Assembly (NCBI RefSeq): GCF_902464545.1
Contig: NZ_CABQJR010000019.1
Location: 1-44,163 of the forward strand
DNA: 44,163 nucleotides
Direction of reading: 5' to 3'
Source of the DNA: an uncultured Senegalimassilia sp.
GTDB taxonomy: Bacteria > Actinomycetota > Coriobacteriia > Coriobacteriales > Eggerthellaceae
Below, one piece after another: positions 23,837-32,492 of the stretch. How positions within the stretch are numbered: the stretch's first letter is position 1; every line of letters begins with the position of its first letter. The notes below the pieces were generated by a model. The model had not been told where the DNA came from and did not search any database. It was given only the letters and a program-made list of their open reading frames with translations. A program made the translations under genes and the position numbers.

Positions 23837-26431
23837 CTACTTCTCCTGCTTCTCCTCACGCTTGGGCATGGGGCGGAAGATCTGGAACAGCATGGCGGCT
23901 GCGATGACGATGGCCACCACGGTGAACACGTTGAACTCGACCTCGCCGGTCGCAAGGCCGACGAACTGGTAGAGCATGGTGCCCACGCACCAGGCGAAAC
24001 CGCACAGGTAGCCGATGGTGATCCAGAACCACTTCGGGGAGTTCTGCTGCTGGCGGATGGTGCCCATAGCAGCGAAGCACGGAGCGCACAGCAGGTTGAA
24101 CGCGCAGAAGGCGACGACGGCAGCGGTGGAACCGCCGAGCATCTGCAGGAAGCCGAACCACAGCTGCGGGTCAGCCTCGCCGTAATCGGCCAGCTGCGTG
24201 ATGATGCCCACGGTAGCGACGACGTTCTCCTTGGCCACCAAGCCGGTGACGGCGGTCGCCGTAGCCTGCCAGTTATCGAAGCCCAGCGGCGCGAAGATCC
24301 AGGCAAGCAGGTTGCCCAAGCCGGCCATGAGGCTGTGCTCCATGTAGTCGGGGGCATCGGGGTCGAGCAGGCCGAAGCCCTCGCCCGCATCGCCGAAGTT
24401 CATGAGGAACCAGATGACGATGGTGGACAGGAAGATAATGGTACCTGCCTTGATGATGTAGCCCTTCACGCGCTCCCACATGGACAGCAGGATGGACTTC
24501 ACCGTGGGCATATGGTACTCGGGCAGCTCCATGACGAACGGGGTTGCCTCGCCGGCGAACAGCTTGGTCTTCTTCAGCATGATGCCGGACAGGATGATAG
24601 CGATGACGCCCAAGAAGTAGAACATGGGGGCCACGTACCACGTTGCCGACGAGTCGCCGGATGCCAGCGCACCGAACACGAGCGCGATGATGGGCATCTT
24701 GGCGCCGCACGGGATCATCGTGGTGGTCATGATGGTCATGCGGCGGTCCATCTCGTTCTCGATGGTCTTGGTGGACATGACGGCAGGCACGCCGCAGCCG
24801 GAAGCGATGAGCATCGGGATGAACGATTTACCGGACAGGCCGAACTTGCGGAAGATGCGGTCCATGATGAACGCGACGCGGGACATGTAGCCGCACAGCT
24901 CCAGGATGCCCAGCAGCAGGAACAGGATGACCATCTGCGGGATGAAGCCGATGACGGCGCCGACGCCGGAGACGATGCCGTCGTTGACGAGGGACTGCAG
25001 CCACGGAGCGACATCGGCCGCTTCCATGGCATCGGCGATGATGGCGCCAAGACCCGGGATCCACAGGCCCCACGTGCCGTCGGCCGGATCGGGCTCCTCG
25101 ACCTCAAGGGCCTTCTGGTAATCGGCGAACGTGATGGTCTGCTCCTCCACGTTGCCGTCCTCGTCCTCTACCTCCATAGAAGCCACGGCATGCGAGGTTT
25201 GCGCCTGCTCGTCGAAGTCGGCGACGATGGCCTGCGCCTCCTCGTATTCAGCCATGGCCTCCTCATATTCGGCCACGGCATCCGCATCGGCGTCGTCTTC
25301 GGGCGCCTCAGGCTCCTCGGCGGCTAAGGCGTCGAGCACTTCCTGCGATTCGTCGGAAGGCAGCTCGGATTCCTCGTCCTCGCCCAGAATGTTCTCGACA
25401 TAGGCCACAACCTGGGAATGAGCGTCCTCGTATTCCTCGGTGGCCTCGTCGAACGCGGCGTTGCCGGTGTAGAGCCAGCCATCGCCGGAAATGCCGTCGT
25501 TGGCCCAGTCAGTCACCACGCCGCCGCCGACGGAAACCGCCAGCCAGTACACGAAGAACATGATGACGACGAAGATGGGCAGGCCCAGCCAGCGATTGGT
25601 GACCACGCGGTCGATCTTTTGCGAGGTGGTCAGGCCCGTGCGCGTGCGCTTGACGGTCTTGTCGACAACGTGGCTGATGGCATCGTAGCGCTCAGCGGTG
25701 ATGATGGACTCGGCATCGTCGTCGAGCTTGTCCTCGATGGAGGTGCGGATGGCGGAGATGGCATCGAGGTCCGCCTGCGAAAGCTTGAGGTCGGCGATGG
25801 TCTTGTCCTCGGCCTCGAACAGCTTGATGGCATACCAACGGGCCGCGTTGGGGGCCACCTTGTCGCCGAGCACGCTCTCGATCTTGACGAGAGCCTCCTC
25901 GACGGCGGCGTCGAATTTCATCTGCGATGCAGGGGTTTTCTTGCTTCGAGCTGCGTCGATGGCGGCCTTGACAACATCCTCCATGCCGCGGCCCTTCAGC
26001 GCCGAGGTAGGAACGATGGGGCAGCCCAGCTCGCGGGAAAGACCGTCGACGTCGATCTTGTCGCCGTTCTTCTCCACCAGGTCCATCATGTTCAGCGCGA
26101 TCACGACCGGAACGCCCAGATTCAGAATCTGGCTGGTCAGATACAGGTTGCGCTCAAGGTTGGTGGCGTCCACCAGGTTGATGACGGCGTCGGGGCCGCC
26201 TTCGAGCAGGTAATCGCGCGCCACGATTTCCTCGGGCGAGTACGGGGACAGCGAGTAGATGCCCGGCAAGTCCGTGATGGTCACGTCCTTGTCGCGCGTG
26301 TACTTGCCCTCCTTCTTCTCGACGGTGACGCCCGGCCAGTTGCCAACGTATTGGTTGGCACCCGTCAGGTCGTTGAACATCGTCGTCTTGCCGCAGTTCG
26401 GGTTGCCGGCAAGGGCAATGCAGATTCCCAT
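23837..26431 (-). CDS. feoB: Ferrous iron transporter B
   Basis: An 864-aa inner-membrane Fe(II) transporter. The N-terminal G domain has G1 GNPNCGKTT (9-17), G2 around GNWPGVTVEKK, G3 DLPGIYSL (54-61) and G4 NMMD (114-117). The GDI helical region runs to ~270. Membrane segments begin at ~286, with the two Gate motifs around GVGAVIGFIPQMVILF and the conserved SGCGVPAVMSTKTIEN (~544-559). It is about 100 residues longer than usual because of an acidic insertion at ~322-452 (25076-25468) between the first two membrane segments: 46 of ~131 residues are Asp/Glu and only one is Lys. The ATG at 26431 has AAAGG upstream. Preceded by two feoA genes. Confidence 0.97.
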   Translation of the reverse strand: MGICIALAGNPNCGKTTMFNDLTGANQYVGNWPGVTVEKKEGKYTRDKDVTITDLPGIYSLSPYSPEEIVARDYLLEGGPDAVINLVDATNLERNLYLTSQILNLGVPVVIALNMMDLVEKNGDKIDVDGLSRELGCPIVPTSALKGRGMEDVVKAAIDAARSKKTPASQMKFDAAVEEALVKIESVLGDKVAPNAARWYAIKLFEAEDKTIADLKLSQADLDAISAIRTSIEDKLDDDAESIITAERYDAISHVVDKTVKRTRTGLTTSQKIDRVVTNRWLGLPIFVVIMFFVYWLAVSVGGGVVTDWANDGISGDGWLYTGNAAFDEATEEYEDAHSQVVAYVENILGEDEESELPSDESQEVLDALAAEEPEAPEDDADADAVAEYEEAMAEYEEAQAIVADFDEQAQTSHAVASMEVEDEDGNVEEQTITFADYQKALEVEEPDPADGTWGLWIPGLGAIIADAMEAADVAPWLQSLVNDGIVSGVGAVIGFIPQMVILFLLLGILELCGYMSRVAFIMDRIFRKFGLSGKSFIPMLIASGCGVPAVMSTKTIENEMDRRMTIMTTTMIPCGAKMPIIALVFGALASGDSSATWYVAPMFYFLGVIAIILSGIMLKKTKLFAGEATPFVMELPEYHMPTVKSILLSMWERVKGYIIKAGTIIFLSTIVIWFLMNFGDAGEGFGLLDPDAPDYMEHSLMAGLGNLLAWIFAPLGFDNWQATATAVTGLVAKENVVATVGIITQLADYGEADPQLWFGFLQMLGGSTAAVVAFCAFNLLCAPCFAAMGTIRQQQNSPKWFWITIGYLCGFAWCVGTMLYQFVGLATGEVEFNVFTVVAIVIAAAMLFQIFRPMPKREEKQEK

Positions 26432-26516
26432 GATCTACCTTTCTTGCGAATCGATTCGGCTTCTTGCGTTGTTTTGGGTTTCGTTGTTTTACATCGTCCC
26501 AGTTCAGAAGCCATTT

Positions 26517-26538
26517 TGAGTTAGTTATTGGTAACTCA
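26517..26538. promoter_or_regulatory. Candidate operator upstream of feoB
   Basis: A perfect palindrome TGAGTTA-N8-TAACTCA with the internal half-site GGTAACT, 86-107 bases before the feoB start. It shares GGTAAC with the operators at 23067 and 27313. Binding by the DtxR-family protein is an inference. Confidence 0.45.
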
Positions 26539-26545
26539 TTCCGGT

Positions 26546-26567
26546 AAAAAACGGCGCACTTGCGCCA
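26546..26567 (-). terminator. Terminator between feoA and feoB
   Basis: GGCGC (26553-26557) and GCGCC around ACTT, then TTTTTT on the minus strand. A short stem but a good T-run; it suggests feoB also has its own promoter, at or near the palindrome just downstream. Confidence 0.55.
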
Positions 26568-26615
26568 TTGCCCGTCGATTGCCGATACGCCGGCTTGCTA
26601 CGCCGGCGCATCGCG

Positions 26616-26852
26616 CTAGTCGACGAGGATGCACTCCGCCTCGCTTTTGCGCAGCGACAGCTCGTAACCGCGGACCGTCACCTCGATGGGATCTCCAAGC
26701 GGCGCTACCTTGCGCACGTACACCCCGACGCCTTTCGTGATACCCATGTCCATGATGTGGCGCTTGAGCGCGCCTTCTCCGCTCAAGCGGCGCACCGTAG
26801 CAGATTCGCCGACCTGCACATCGCGCAGCGTTTTGCCCTGAGTCTCGGCCAT
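26616..26852 (-). CDS. feoA: FeoA family protein (proximal to feoB)
   Basis: A 78-aa SH3-like protein of the FeoA family, a cytosolic accessory of FeoB. Family features are VQVGESATVRRLSGEGALKR (residues ~12-31), HIMDMGITKGVGVYVRKVAP (the LxxMGxxxGxxxxV region) and DPIEVTVRGYELSLRKSEAE, ending in VD. The ATG at 26852 has AGGATAGGG upstream. The minimal length is typical. It sits 184 bases upstream of feoB with a terminator and palindrome between. Confidence 0.93.
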   Translation of the reverse strand: MAETQGKTLRDVQVGESATVRRLSGEGALKRHIMDMGITKGVGVYVRKVAPLGDPIEVTVRGYELSLRKSEAECILVD

Positions 26853-26924
26853 CTAGCCCTATCCTCGCTTTCTTTTGTTCTTTTCCATGCCCGTATGACG
26901 GCGGTTGCAAGGCAACCGCACGAA

Positions 26925-26952
26925 CGGCCGCAGCGCTATCCCGCTGCGGCCG
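26925..26952 (-). repeat. Perfect hairpin between the two feoA genes
   Basis: CGGCCGCAGCG (26925-26935) pairs with CGCTGCGGCCG (26942-26952). A second hairpin GCGGTTGC-AAG-GCAACCGC follows at 26901-26919. Neither has a T-run; they may attenuate or tune relative expression. Confidence 0.45.
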
Positions 26953-26979
26953 GGTTCGCCTGTTGCAACGGCAGATCGG

Positions 26980-27270
26980 CTATGCCGTTGCCGCGGAGGT
27001 GATGATATGGGACGCCGCCTGGCGGCCGATGGCCACCTGGGCGCCTTTGACGGAGACGATCAGGTCGCCTGCAACGCCCGAGACCACCTTGATCTCGGCT
27101 CCTTCCACAAAGCCAAGGTTTTCCAAATGATGCTGCAGGTCGCCCTTCCCGCGCACTTTGACGACACGCGCGGACTCGCCCTCTTTCAGAAAGGAAAGCG
27201 GCATCTGCTGGACGGACACGCTCGAAGTTCGCGCGGCCTTCGCCGTAGCGCTCGCCATCGCAGTCTCCAT
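26980..27270 (-). CDS. FeoA family protein (second copy)
   Basis: A 96-aa FeoA-domain protein with a ~25-residue Ala/Ser-rich N-terminal extension (ASATAKAARTSSVSVQQ). The domain reads LKEGESARVVKVRGKGDLQH, then HLENLGFVEGAEIKVVSGVA, then GDLIVSVKGAQVAIGRQAAS, matching the family pattern. The ATG at 27270 has AGGGAG seven bases upstream; an ATG four codons later has no better site. Two consecutive feoA genes before feoB is a known arrangement in anaerobic Gram-positives. This is the first gene of the feo cluster, downstream of a candidate operator. Confidence 0.9.
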   Translation of the reverse strand: METAMASATAKAARTSSVSVQQMPLSFLKEGESARVVKVRGKGDLQHHLENLGFVEGAEIKVVSGVAGDLIVSVKGAQVAIGRQAASHIITSAATA

Positions 27271-27312
27271 GATGATCTCCCTTCATTTGTTAGACGCATA
27301 CAACAGAAGGAT

Positions 27313-27328
27313 GTTACCTCATAGTGAC
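27313..27328. promoter_or_regulatory. Candidate operator upstream of the feo cluster
   Basis: GTTAC-CTCATA-GTGAC, an imperfect palindrome 43-58 bases upstream of the first feoA start; the minus strand contains GGTAAC as at 23067 and 26530. A further GGGTAATT lies at 27366. Promoter hexamers here are weak (TTCCAT-17-TAACAT is possible). Confidence 0.35.
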
Positions 27329-27333
27329 TTTTA

Positions 27334-27729
27334 ATGGAAGCTTTGGGCAACTTTTTGTACGCTAAGGGTAATTTTTCAAAGTTTCACCACATTTACTTCG
27401 CAACGAGCAAAGCGCGGCCGAAGGCGCCGGGTACGCGGGCACGGAAAGCGTTCCGACTGCAAACCCGCTCTCCGCACCTTTCCTACCCGCATCCTTCGCT
27501 ACCCGCATCCGCCGAAACTGTTCACAGGTATTTCCCGCACAGGCCGAAAACAGGTCTCCTACGGCTAGGCGACACGTGCCCCGGCGTCGAGCCCGTTTGC
27601 CGAGAACGCCGTTCGCCACCGTTTGTCTGAAGAACGGGAAAATCATCTTCCATCTGTACTTTCACAGGAATATTATGCGTACCGTGAATAATCCCCCCTT
27701 TTCGCAATGCCGAAGGAGGCGCCAAGCCC
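27334..27729. other. Intergenic region between feo and thrC
   Basis: About 400 bases between divergent genes with no convincing gene. The left part is AT-richer and belongs to the feo promoter. A TATTAT at 27671-27676 could be the thrC -10 (the -35 is poor). I looked for T-box or threonine-riboswitch-like signatures and saw none. Confidence 0.5.
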
Positions 27730-29286
27730 ATGCAAGAGAATCGTTATATCGATACGCGAGGATGCGTCGACCAGCCCGTTGAATTCACCGAAGCCGTTAT
27801 CAACGGCCTGGCAGATGGCGGCGGACTGTACGTTCCGCAGCATATCCCCGAGCTTACGCTCGATGAGATCTGCGAGTTGGCTCAGCTGCCCTATGCGCAG
27901 CGCGCAGCGCGCATCTACAAGGCCTTCGGCGTCGATCTTCCCGCTCAGGTGATCGACGAGCTGATGGCCCAGGCCTATGGCGACAACTTCGACGATGAGC
28001 GCATCTGCCCCATCACCTCCCTTGACGCCGACACCCACGTCCTCGAGCTGTGGCACGGCCCCACCAGCGCCTTCAAGGACATGGCGCTGCAGTGCCTGCC
28101 GCGCTTCTTCAGCGCATCGGCAGCCCAGCTGCGCGAGCAGGGCAAGCTCGACCACGACTTCCTTATCCTGGTGGCAACGTCGGGAGACACCGGCAAGGCC
28201 GCCCTCGAAGGCTTCCGCGACCTGCCCCATGTCTCTATCTCGGTCATGTATCCCGACGGCGGGGTGAGCGACATCCAGTACCGTCAGATGGCCACGCAGC
28301 GCGGATCCAACGTCAACGTGTGGGGCGTGCGCGGCAACTTCGACGACTGTCAGACGGGCGCTAAGAACGTGTTCGGCGACGCGACCTTCGCCGAGAAGCT
28401 GCTCTCCGAGCACGGCGTATCCCTTTCCAGCGCGAATTCCATCAACTGGGGCCGCCTGCTGCCGCAGGTGGTGTACTACGTGTCCGCCTACTCGCAGCTG
28501 GTCGCCGATGGCAAGCTCGCAGCTGGCGCGCCGCTTGACGTATGCGTGCCTACCGGCAACTTCGGCAACATCCTTGCCGCGTACTACGCCAAGCGCATGG
28601 GAGTGCCCATCGACATGCTGTACTGCGCCAGCAACGAGAACCGCGTGCTCACCGACTTCATCAACACCGGCACCTACGACGTGTCCGACCGCCCGTTCGT
28701 GCTGACTCCCTCCCCTTCCATGGACATCCTGGTCAGCTCTAACCTGGAGCGCCAGCTGTTCGAGCTGACGGGCCGCAACTCCGAAGCGATCGCCGGCTGG
28801 ATGGCCGACCTGAAGCAGCAGCGCTGCTTCCGCGTGGACGAGGGCACGTTCAAGGCCGTTCGCGAGCACTTCGCCGCCGACAGCGTTGACAACGCCGAGT
28901 GCTTGCGCACCATCAAGGAAGTGCTCGACAAGCACGACTACCTGCTCGACCCGCATACCGCCGTGGCATATCGCGCCGCACAGAACCTGCGCGGCGAAAA
29001 CCCCGTGCTCATCGCCAGCACCGCCCACTGGGCCAAGTTCGGCAACAACGTGTACCGCGCCCTGCACGATATACAACCCGGCCAGCCCCTGCCGGAAAAC
29101 GTAGCCGCGCTTTCCGGCTGCGGCCTTAACGACCTGGTCGCTGACGAATCAGGCCACCACGACGTGCCGCGCGGCCTGGCGGAACTCGACGGTCTGCCCA
29201 TCAGGTTCACCGAAGTCATCGACGGCACCACCAAGGATATCGAGAGCGCGACGGAGCGGTTTCTCGCTGACTTGGGCAACGAATAG
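27730..29286 (+). CDS. thrC: Threonine synthase
   Basis: A 518-aa PLP enzyme converting O-phosphohomoserine to threonine. The N-terminal YIDTRGCVDQPVEFTEAVIN and GLADGGGLYVP are family hallmarks. The PLP lysine is K116 in GPTSAFKDMALQ, and the phosphate-binding region is ILVATSGDTGKAALEGF (~145-161). The 518-aa length with VCVPTGNFGNILAAYYAKRMG matches the long bacterial/fungal class. The ATG at 27730 is preceded by AAGGAGG ten bases upstream. The downstream winged-helix gene starts 32 bases after the stop. Confidence 0.96.
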   Translation: MQENRYIDTRGCVDQPVEFTEAVINGLADGGGLYVPQHIPELTLDEICELAQLPYAQRAARIYKAFGVDLPAQVIDELMAQAYGDNFDDERICPITSLDADTHVLELWHGPTSAFKDMALQCLPRFFSASAAQLREQGKLDHDFLILVATSGDTGKAALEGFRDLPHVSISVMYPDGGVSDIQYRQMATQRGSNVNVWGVRGNFDDCQTGAKNVFGDATFAEKLLSEHGVSLSSANSINWGRLLPQVVYYVSAYSQLVADGKLAAGAPLDVCVPTGNFGNILAAYYAKRMGVPIDMLYCASNENRVLTDFINTGTYDVSDRPFVLTPSPSMDILVSSNLERQLFELTGRNSEAIAGWMADLKQQRCFRVDEGTFKAVREHFAADSVDNAECLRTIKEVLDKHDYLLDPHTAVAYRAAQNLRGENPVLIASTAHWAKFGNNVYRALHDIQPGQPLPENVAALSGCGLNDLVADESGHHDVPRGLAELDGLPIRFTEVIDGTTKDIESATERFLADLGNE

Positions 29287-29318
29287 CAGCACACACGAGG
29301 GGAACCGAAGGACCATTC

Positions 29319-29669
29319 ATGAGCAAACTATCCAAGCTTAAACCGATCGTCAGGCTTTCCGTGGTCAACCCCGATACGGAAAGCAACTCGGTGTTCGGCC
29401 GCGGCATCGCCAGCCTGTGCATCGGCGTGCGCGACACCGGCTCCTTAAATGCCGCAGCCAAGAGCATGGGCATGGCATATAGCAAGGCATGGCGCATCAT
29501 CAAGGACACAGAAGCAGCCCTTGACGTGCAGCTTCTTTACCGCGATGGCGCCCACGGAAGCCGACTGACCGAAGATTGCGAGCAAATCCTTGCCGCATAC
29601 CAGGCCATCGAGGAGCAGCTTCAGGCGCAAGCCGAGGACAGCTTCGAGAAGCAGGTTGATAGCCAGTAG
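29319..29669 (+). CDS. ModE/LysR-like winged helix-turn-helix protein
   Basis: A 116-aa protein with one DNA-binding domain: IGVRDTGSLNAAAKSMGMAY, then SKAWRIIKDTEAALDVQLLY (residues ~35-76), the pattern of the N-terminal domain of ModE and LysR-type proteins. The tail is Gln/Glu-rich and may be a coiled coil. There is no molybdate-binding (MOP) or effector domain, so it is a stand-alone wHTH. It has GAAGGA upstream of the ATG at 29319 and lies 32 bases after thrC, so it may be cotranscribed with it. Target unknown. Confidence 0.85.
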   Translation: MSKLSKLKPIVRLSVVNPDTESNSVFGRGIASLCIGVRDTGSLNAAAKSMGMAYSKAWRIIKDTEAALDVQLLYRDGAHGSRLTEDCEQILAAYQAIEEQLQAQAEDSFEKQVDSQ

Positions 29670-29807
29670 CCGATAGCCGCTCGCCCTGCGCATCATCTCG
29701 AGATTTTTCAACGAGAACGTGCAGGAAAGGCAAATCGGCCTTATCTCTCATTTTGCGGAGCGGCGCTACCGCGCACCTTATCAAGCGCCCAGCGCGCACC
29801 GCACCCC

Positions 29808-29840
29808 GGATCGAGCCGCCAACCGATGGCGGCTCGATCC
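29808..29840. terminator. Perfect 14-bp hairpin between convergent genes
   Basis: GGATCGAGCCGCCA (29808-29821) pairs with 29827-29840 around ACCGA. It lies between the wHTH gene (plus) and the surface-protein gene (minus), so probably a shared transcript end; no T-run. Confidence 0.5.
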
Positions 29841-29851
29841 GCATTCCACGC

Positions 29852-32482
29852 CTACGAGACCCAAATGCCCTCGTACCTTGGCAAGGCCCATCCAAGGTAT
29901 GCCGTCATGGAGCACGTCACCTTCAGCTTCGGCGCCGGCGGCTGGGACGCCGAAGCATCGGCATATGCGCCGATAACGCCGACCGCCTCCCTTGCACGCC
30001 CCTCGGCCTCGTACCATACGCTGGGACGCCGCGAAAACGACAGCACCTCCCCGTAGGCCACCTCTTGCGCAGGCGGCAGCATGGATTCTCCGTCCACCTC
30101 GGCTTCAAGCTGCTTATCGGCGAAGCACCGCCGCTCAGAGAACAACTCCCGAGCCATATCCGTCAATGCATAGCGGACCTCGGCGATATTGTGCCCGAAC
30201 AGATCCAACGTCGCCCCCTGCACCACCGTCCCATCCGCGAACGGAACGGTGCACGCGGCATCGACGAACCACCCCTCCACCTTCTCACACCCGGGTTTCA
30301 AGGCAATTGCGCGCGCATCGGAGGAGGCGCTGTACGAGGACGACTCGTCGACGCGTTCGGACCAGCAAGGCTCTCGTTCGCCATCCACGAAATAGCGCAC
30401 CGTGGTGAAGGGGTTCACTACCTGCAACGGCTTTGAAACGGCGCATCCCAGATACGCGGCATGCAGGTATGCGGTAGTCGCGCGCACGATGCACGCCAGC
30501 CGCTTTCCCGCCAAATGCTCGCCGATCTGAAGCGTCCGCCCCGTCTCCTCAAGAAGCCCCGCTGGCACGATTCGGGCGCTTACGCCATGAAGCGGCATCC
30601 CGCCGCAGGATGCCTCCTGCCCGTCTTGGACCCACTCGGACCAGCTCCCATCCTTCCCGCACACGCGATAACGCACATGAAAGCGCAAAGCGGCATCCCT
30701 GCCGAGCTTTATGCTGAGACCCTGCGCCTCGGCCCCCTCTTGAGAGGCATCGCGCCACGCCCCGGACGAGACGATTTGCACGGCAAGCCCCAGCCCGCTT
30801 CCTTCGGCCGATAGGTTCAAAGCACGCAAAGCCCCAGCACGCCCGCGTGTTCCCACCACGTTCGCCGCCGGTTGCGCATCAAGCCACAGGCGCCCGCCGC
30901 CGAACGACACGCATGCGTGGCCCGTGACCTCGGGAATCTCGGAGACGGCTTCTCCCTGACCGTCATCGGCGAACCACAGGTATTCGTATCGAATGCCCTT
31001 CGCATCGGCCGATGCGCCTCCGGGCCTGAACGCGGTCCGGGGGTCGGGAACGCCAAGCGAAGCGCCCACGGCAACCGTCGAGCCGTCTGCAGCGCCCTCA
31101 AGGTCGAACAGGCCGCCGTCCTCCGTGCCGAAACGAGCATCTTCGAGATGCCACATATGCGATTCGTTGCCCCACTCCCCATCGGCATAGCCGTTCGAAT
31201 GGAACTGCACGCGCGCGCCGTTTTCCTGCGAAGCCCCCACGCGATCGAGCGCCATGCCGGAGCAATCGCTGAAAAGCCATTGGCGCGGCCCTCGCCCATG
31301 CACCCACACCGCCTGCGCGCGATCGCCCCCCGCGCAATGCTGGAGCTCCGCCGCGCTTGCATCGAAACGCGGCCCGCCGCCAGCCTGGCCCAACGAAAGC
31401 GAGCCATCGCCGGCGCAAACGGGCACGAAGCGAAACGTTCCGGCAAAGCGCTCGTCTTCGTGCGCCACCGCTATCCAATGACGCCTCGTCGAGGACGCAG
31501 CGGCGAACACGCCGCACCCCTGGCCGGTCCGAGGCCCGTCGACGCCCAACTGCAGCGACGGCACCGTTGCCGGGGAGATGACGAGCACGCGACCGGCCCA
31601 TTGCGCCTCGCTCGCAATGCCCACCCGCTTCGCACGCTGCTTAACCCACTTCGTGGAAAAGCCGATAGGGGGATCGTCGGCGCGCTGGTAGTACCAGTCC
31701 TTCCCATAGTAGTAATAGTTCCAAAACCACGACCTCAGCTGAAATCCATGCATCGCATCACGGTCGATGCGCCGAATCCAGACCGAATAATCCGATCCAG
31801 GATACTCGCGATAATCGGTCCACACATGGCAACCGTCTCTATGGATGCCCGCTCCTGCCTCATTGTCGATGACGACAACCTTCGATCCCTCTTCCACGCC
31901 CCCTTTAGGCGCACCGTCGACGGTGTGGAACAGGGTGAAACGCGTATCATCGCCCGAATCCGTGTGCCACAGGTTATACGAGGGATTCAGCTCGTTATAG
32001 CTTCCGCACGCTATCTCGAGCTTGCCCCTCATGTGGTAATACAGCTCCGTCGTGAAATCGCATGCCATGGTGATCTTGGTGGCCACCCTGATGAACTGCC
32101 GTGAGGAGATATCCCATTCAACCCAAGGCGTTTTCGCCGATACCTGCAAACCGGTGTACATATTCCCCGCCTGCTCAGCACCTGCCCCCGCCTGCACCGA
32201 ACCGATTTCGCTCCAAAACCTGCTGGCATAACGCGCGCCATATCCGCGGAAAATCAAGGACCCGTCCCACCAAGGTTCATCGGCAAACGCCATTCGAGGG
32301 TTGTACATAATCAGTCCAACAGCGACCGCCCCTAAACCGAACACGAAACCACGGCGCGTGAGCACACGCCCATCCCCCGTTGACGCAGCGCCTGATGCGG
32401 GAACGCGGCGCCTTCGATTGCGCATCGCGATTTTACGTTTCTGCCTCACCATCGCCCCGCCCTTCCTTCCTGCGGCGCCCAT
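29852..32482 (-). CDS. Tat-exported multidomain surface protein linked to the Tad locus
   Basis: An 876-aa exported protein. A twin-arginine signal is visible: a basic stretch, then LTRRGFVFGLGAVAVGLIMY with RR at ~43-44 and likely cleavage after AFA (~67). Residues ~300-480 have ricin-B-like beta-trefoil character (QAVWVHGRGPRQWLFSDCSG, WHLEDARFG). Near 600-680 the stretch LRFHVRYRVCGKDGSWSEWV, then QDGQEASCGG, fits a ChW (hydrophobic repeat with conserved W) module. Near 760-800 VEGWFVDAACTVPFADGTVV resembles a Listeria-Bacteroides (InlB B) repeat. The ATG at 32482 has GAGGT; an ATG at 32452 is an alternative. It starts 10 bases after tadC and is probably cotranscribed. An adhesin or pilus-associated role is inferred. 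Confidence 0.75.
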   Translation of the reverse strand: MGAAGRKGGAMVRQKRKIAMRNRRRRVPASGAASTGDGRVLTRRGFVFGLGAVAVGLIMYNPRMAFADEPWWDGSLIFRGYGARYASRFWSEIGSVQAGAGAEQAGNMYTGLQVSAKTPWVEWDISSRQFIRVATKITMACDFTTELYYHMRGKLEIACGSYNELNPSYNLWHTDSGDDTRFTLFHTVDGAPKGGVEEGSKVVVIDNEAGAGIHRDGCHVWTDYREYPGSDYSVWIRRIDRDAMHGFQLRSWFWNYYYYGKDWYYQRADDPPIGFSTKWVKQRAKRVGIASEAQWAGRVLVISPATVPSLQLGVDGPRTGQGCGVFAAASSTRRHWIAVAHEDERFAGTFRFVPVCAGDGSLSLGQAGGGPRFDASAAELQHCAGGDRAQAVWVHGRGPRQWLFSDCSGMALDRVGASQENGARVQFHSNGYADGEWGNESHMWHLEDARFGTEDGGLFDLEGAADGSTVAVGASLGVPDPRTAFRPGGASADAKGIRYEYLWFADDGQGEAVSEIPEVTGHACVSFGGGRLWLDAQPAANVVGTRGRAGALRALNLSAEGSGLGLAVQIVSSGAWRDASQEGAEAQGLSIKLGRDAALRFHVRYRVCGKDGSWSEWVQDGQEASCGGMPLHGVSARIVPAGLLEETGRTLQIGEHLAGKRLACIVRATTAYLHAAYLGCAVSKPLQVVNPFTTVRYFVDGEREPCWSERVDESSSYSASSDARAIALKPGCEKVEGWFVDAACTVPFADGTVVQGATLDLFGHNIAEVRYALTDMARELFSERRCFADKQLEAEVDGESMLPPAQEVAYGEVLSFSRRPSVWYEAEGRAREAVGVIGAYADASASQPPAPKLKVTCSMTAYLGWALPRYEGIWVS

Positions 32483-32492
32483 CGAAACGACC

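Noticed and set aside
27334..27729. T-box or other amino-acid-responsive leader upstream of thrC
   Set aside because: No T-box sequence, specifier stem or antiterminator hairpin is visible, and the likely -10 lies only ~55 bases before the start.
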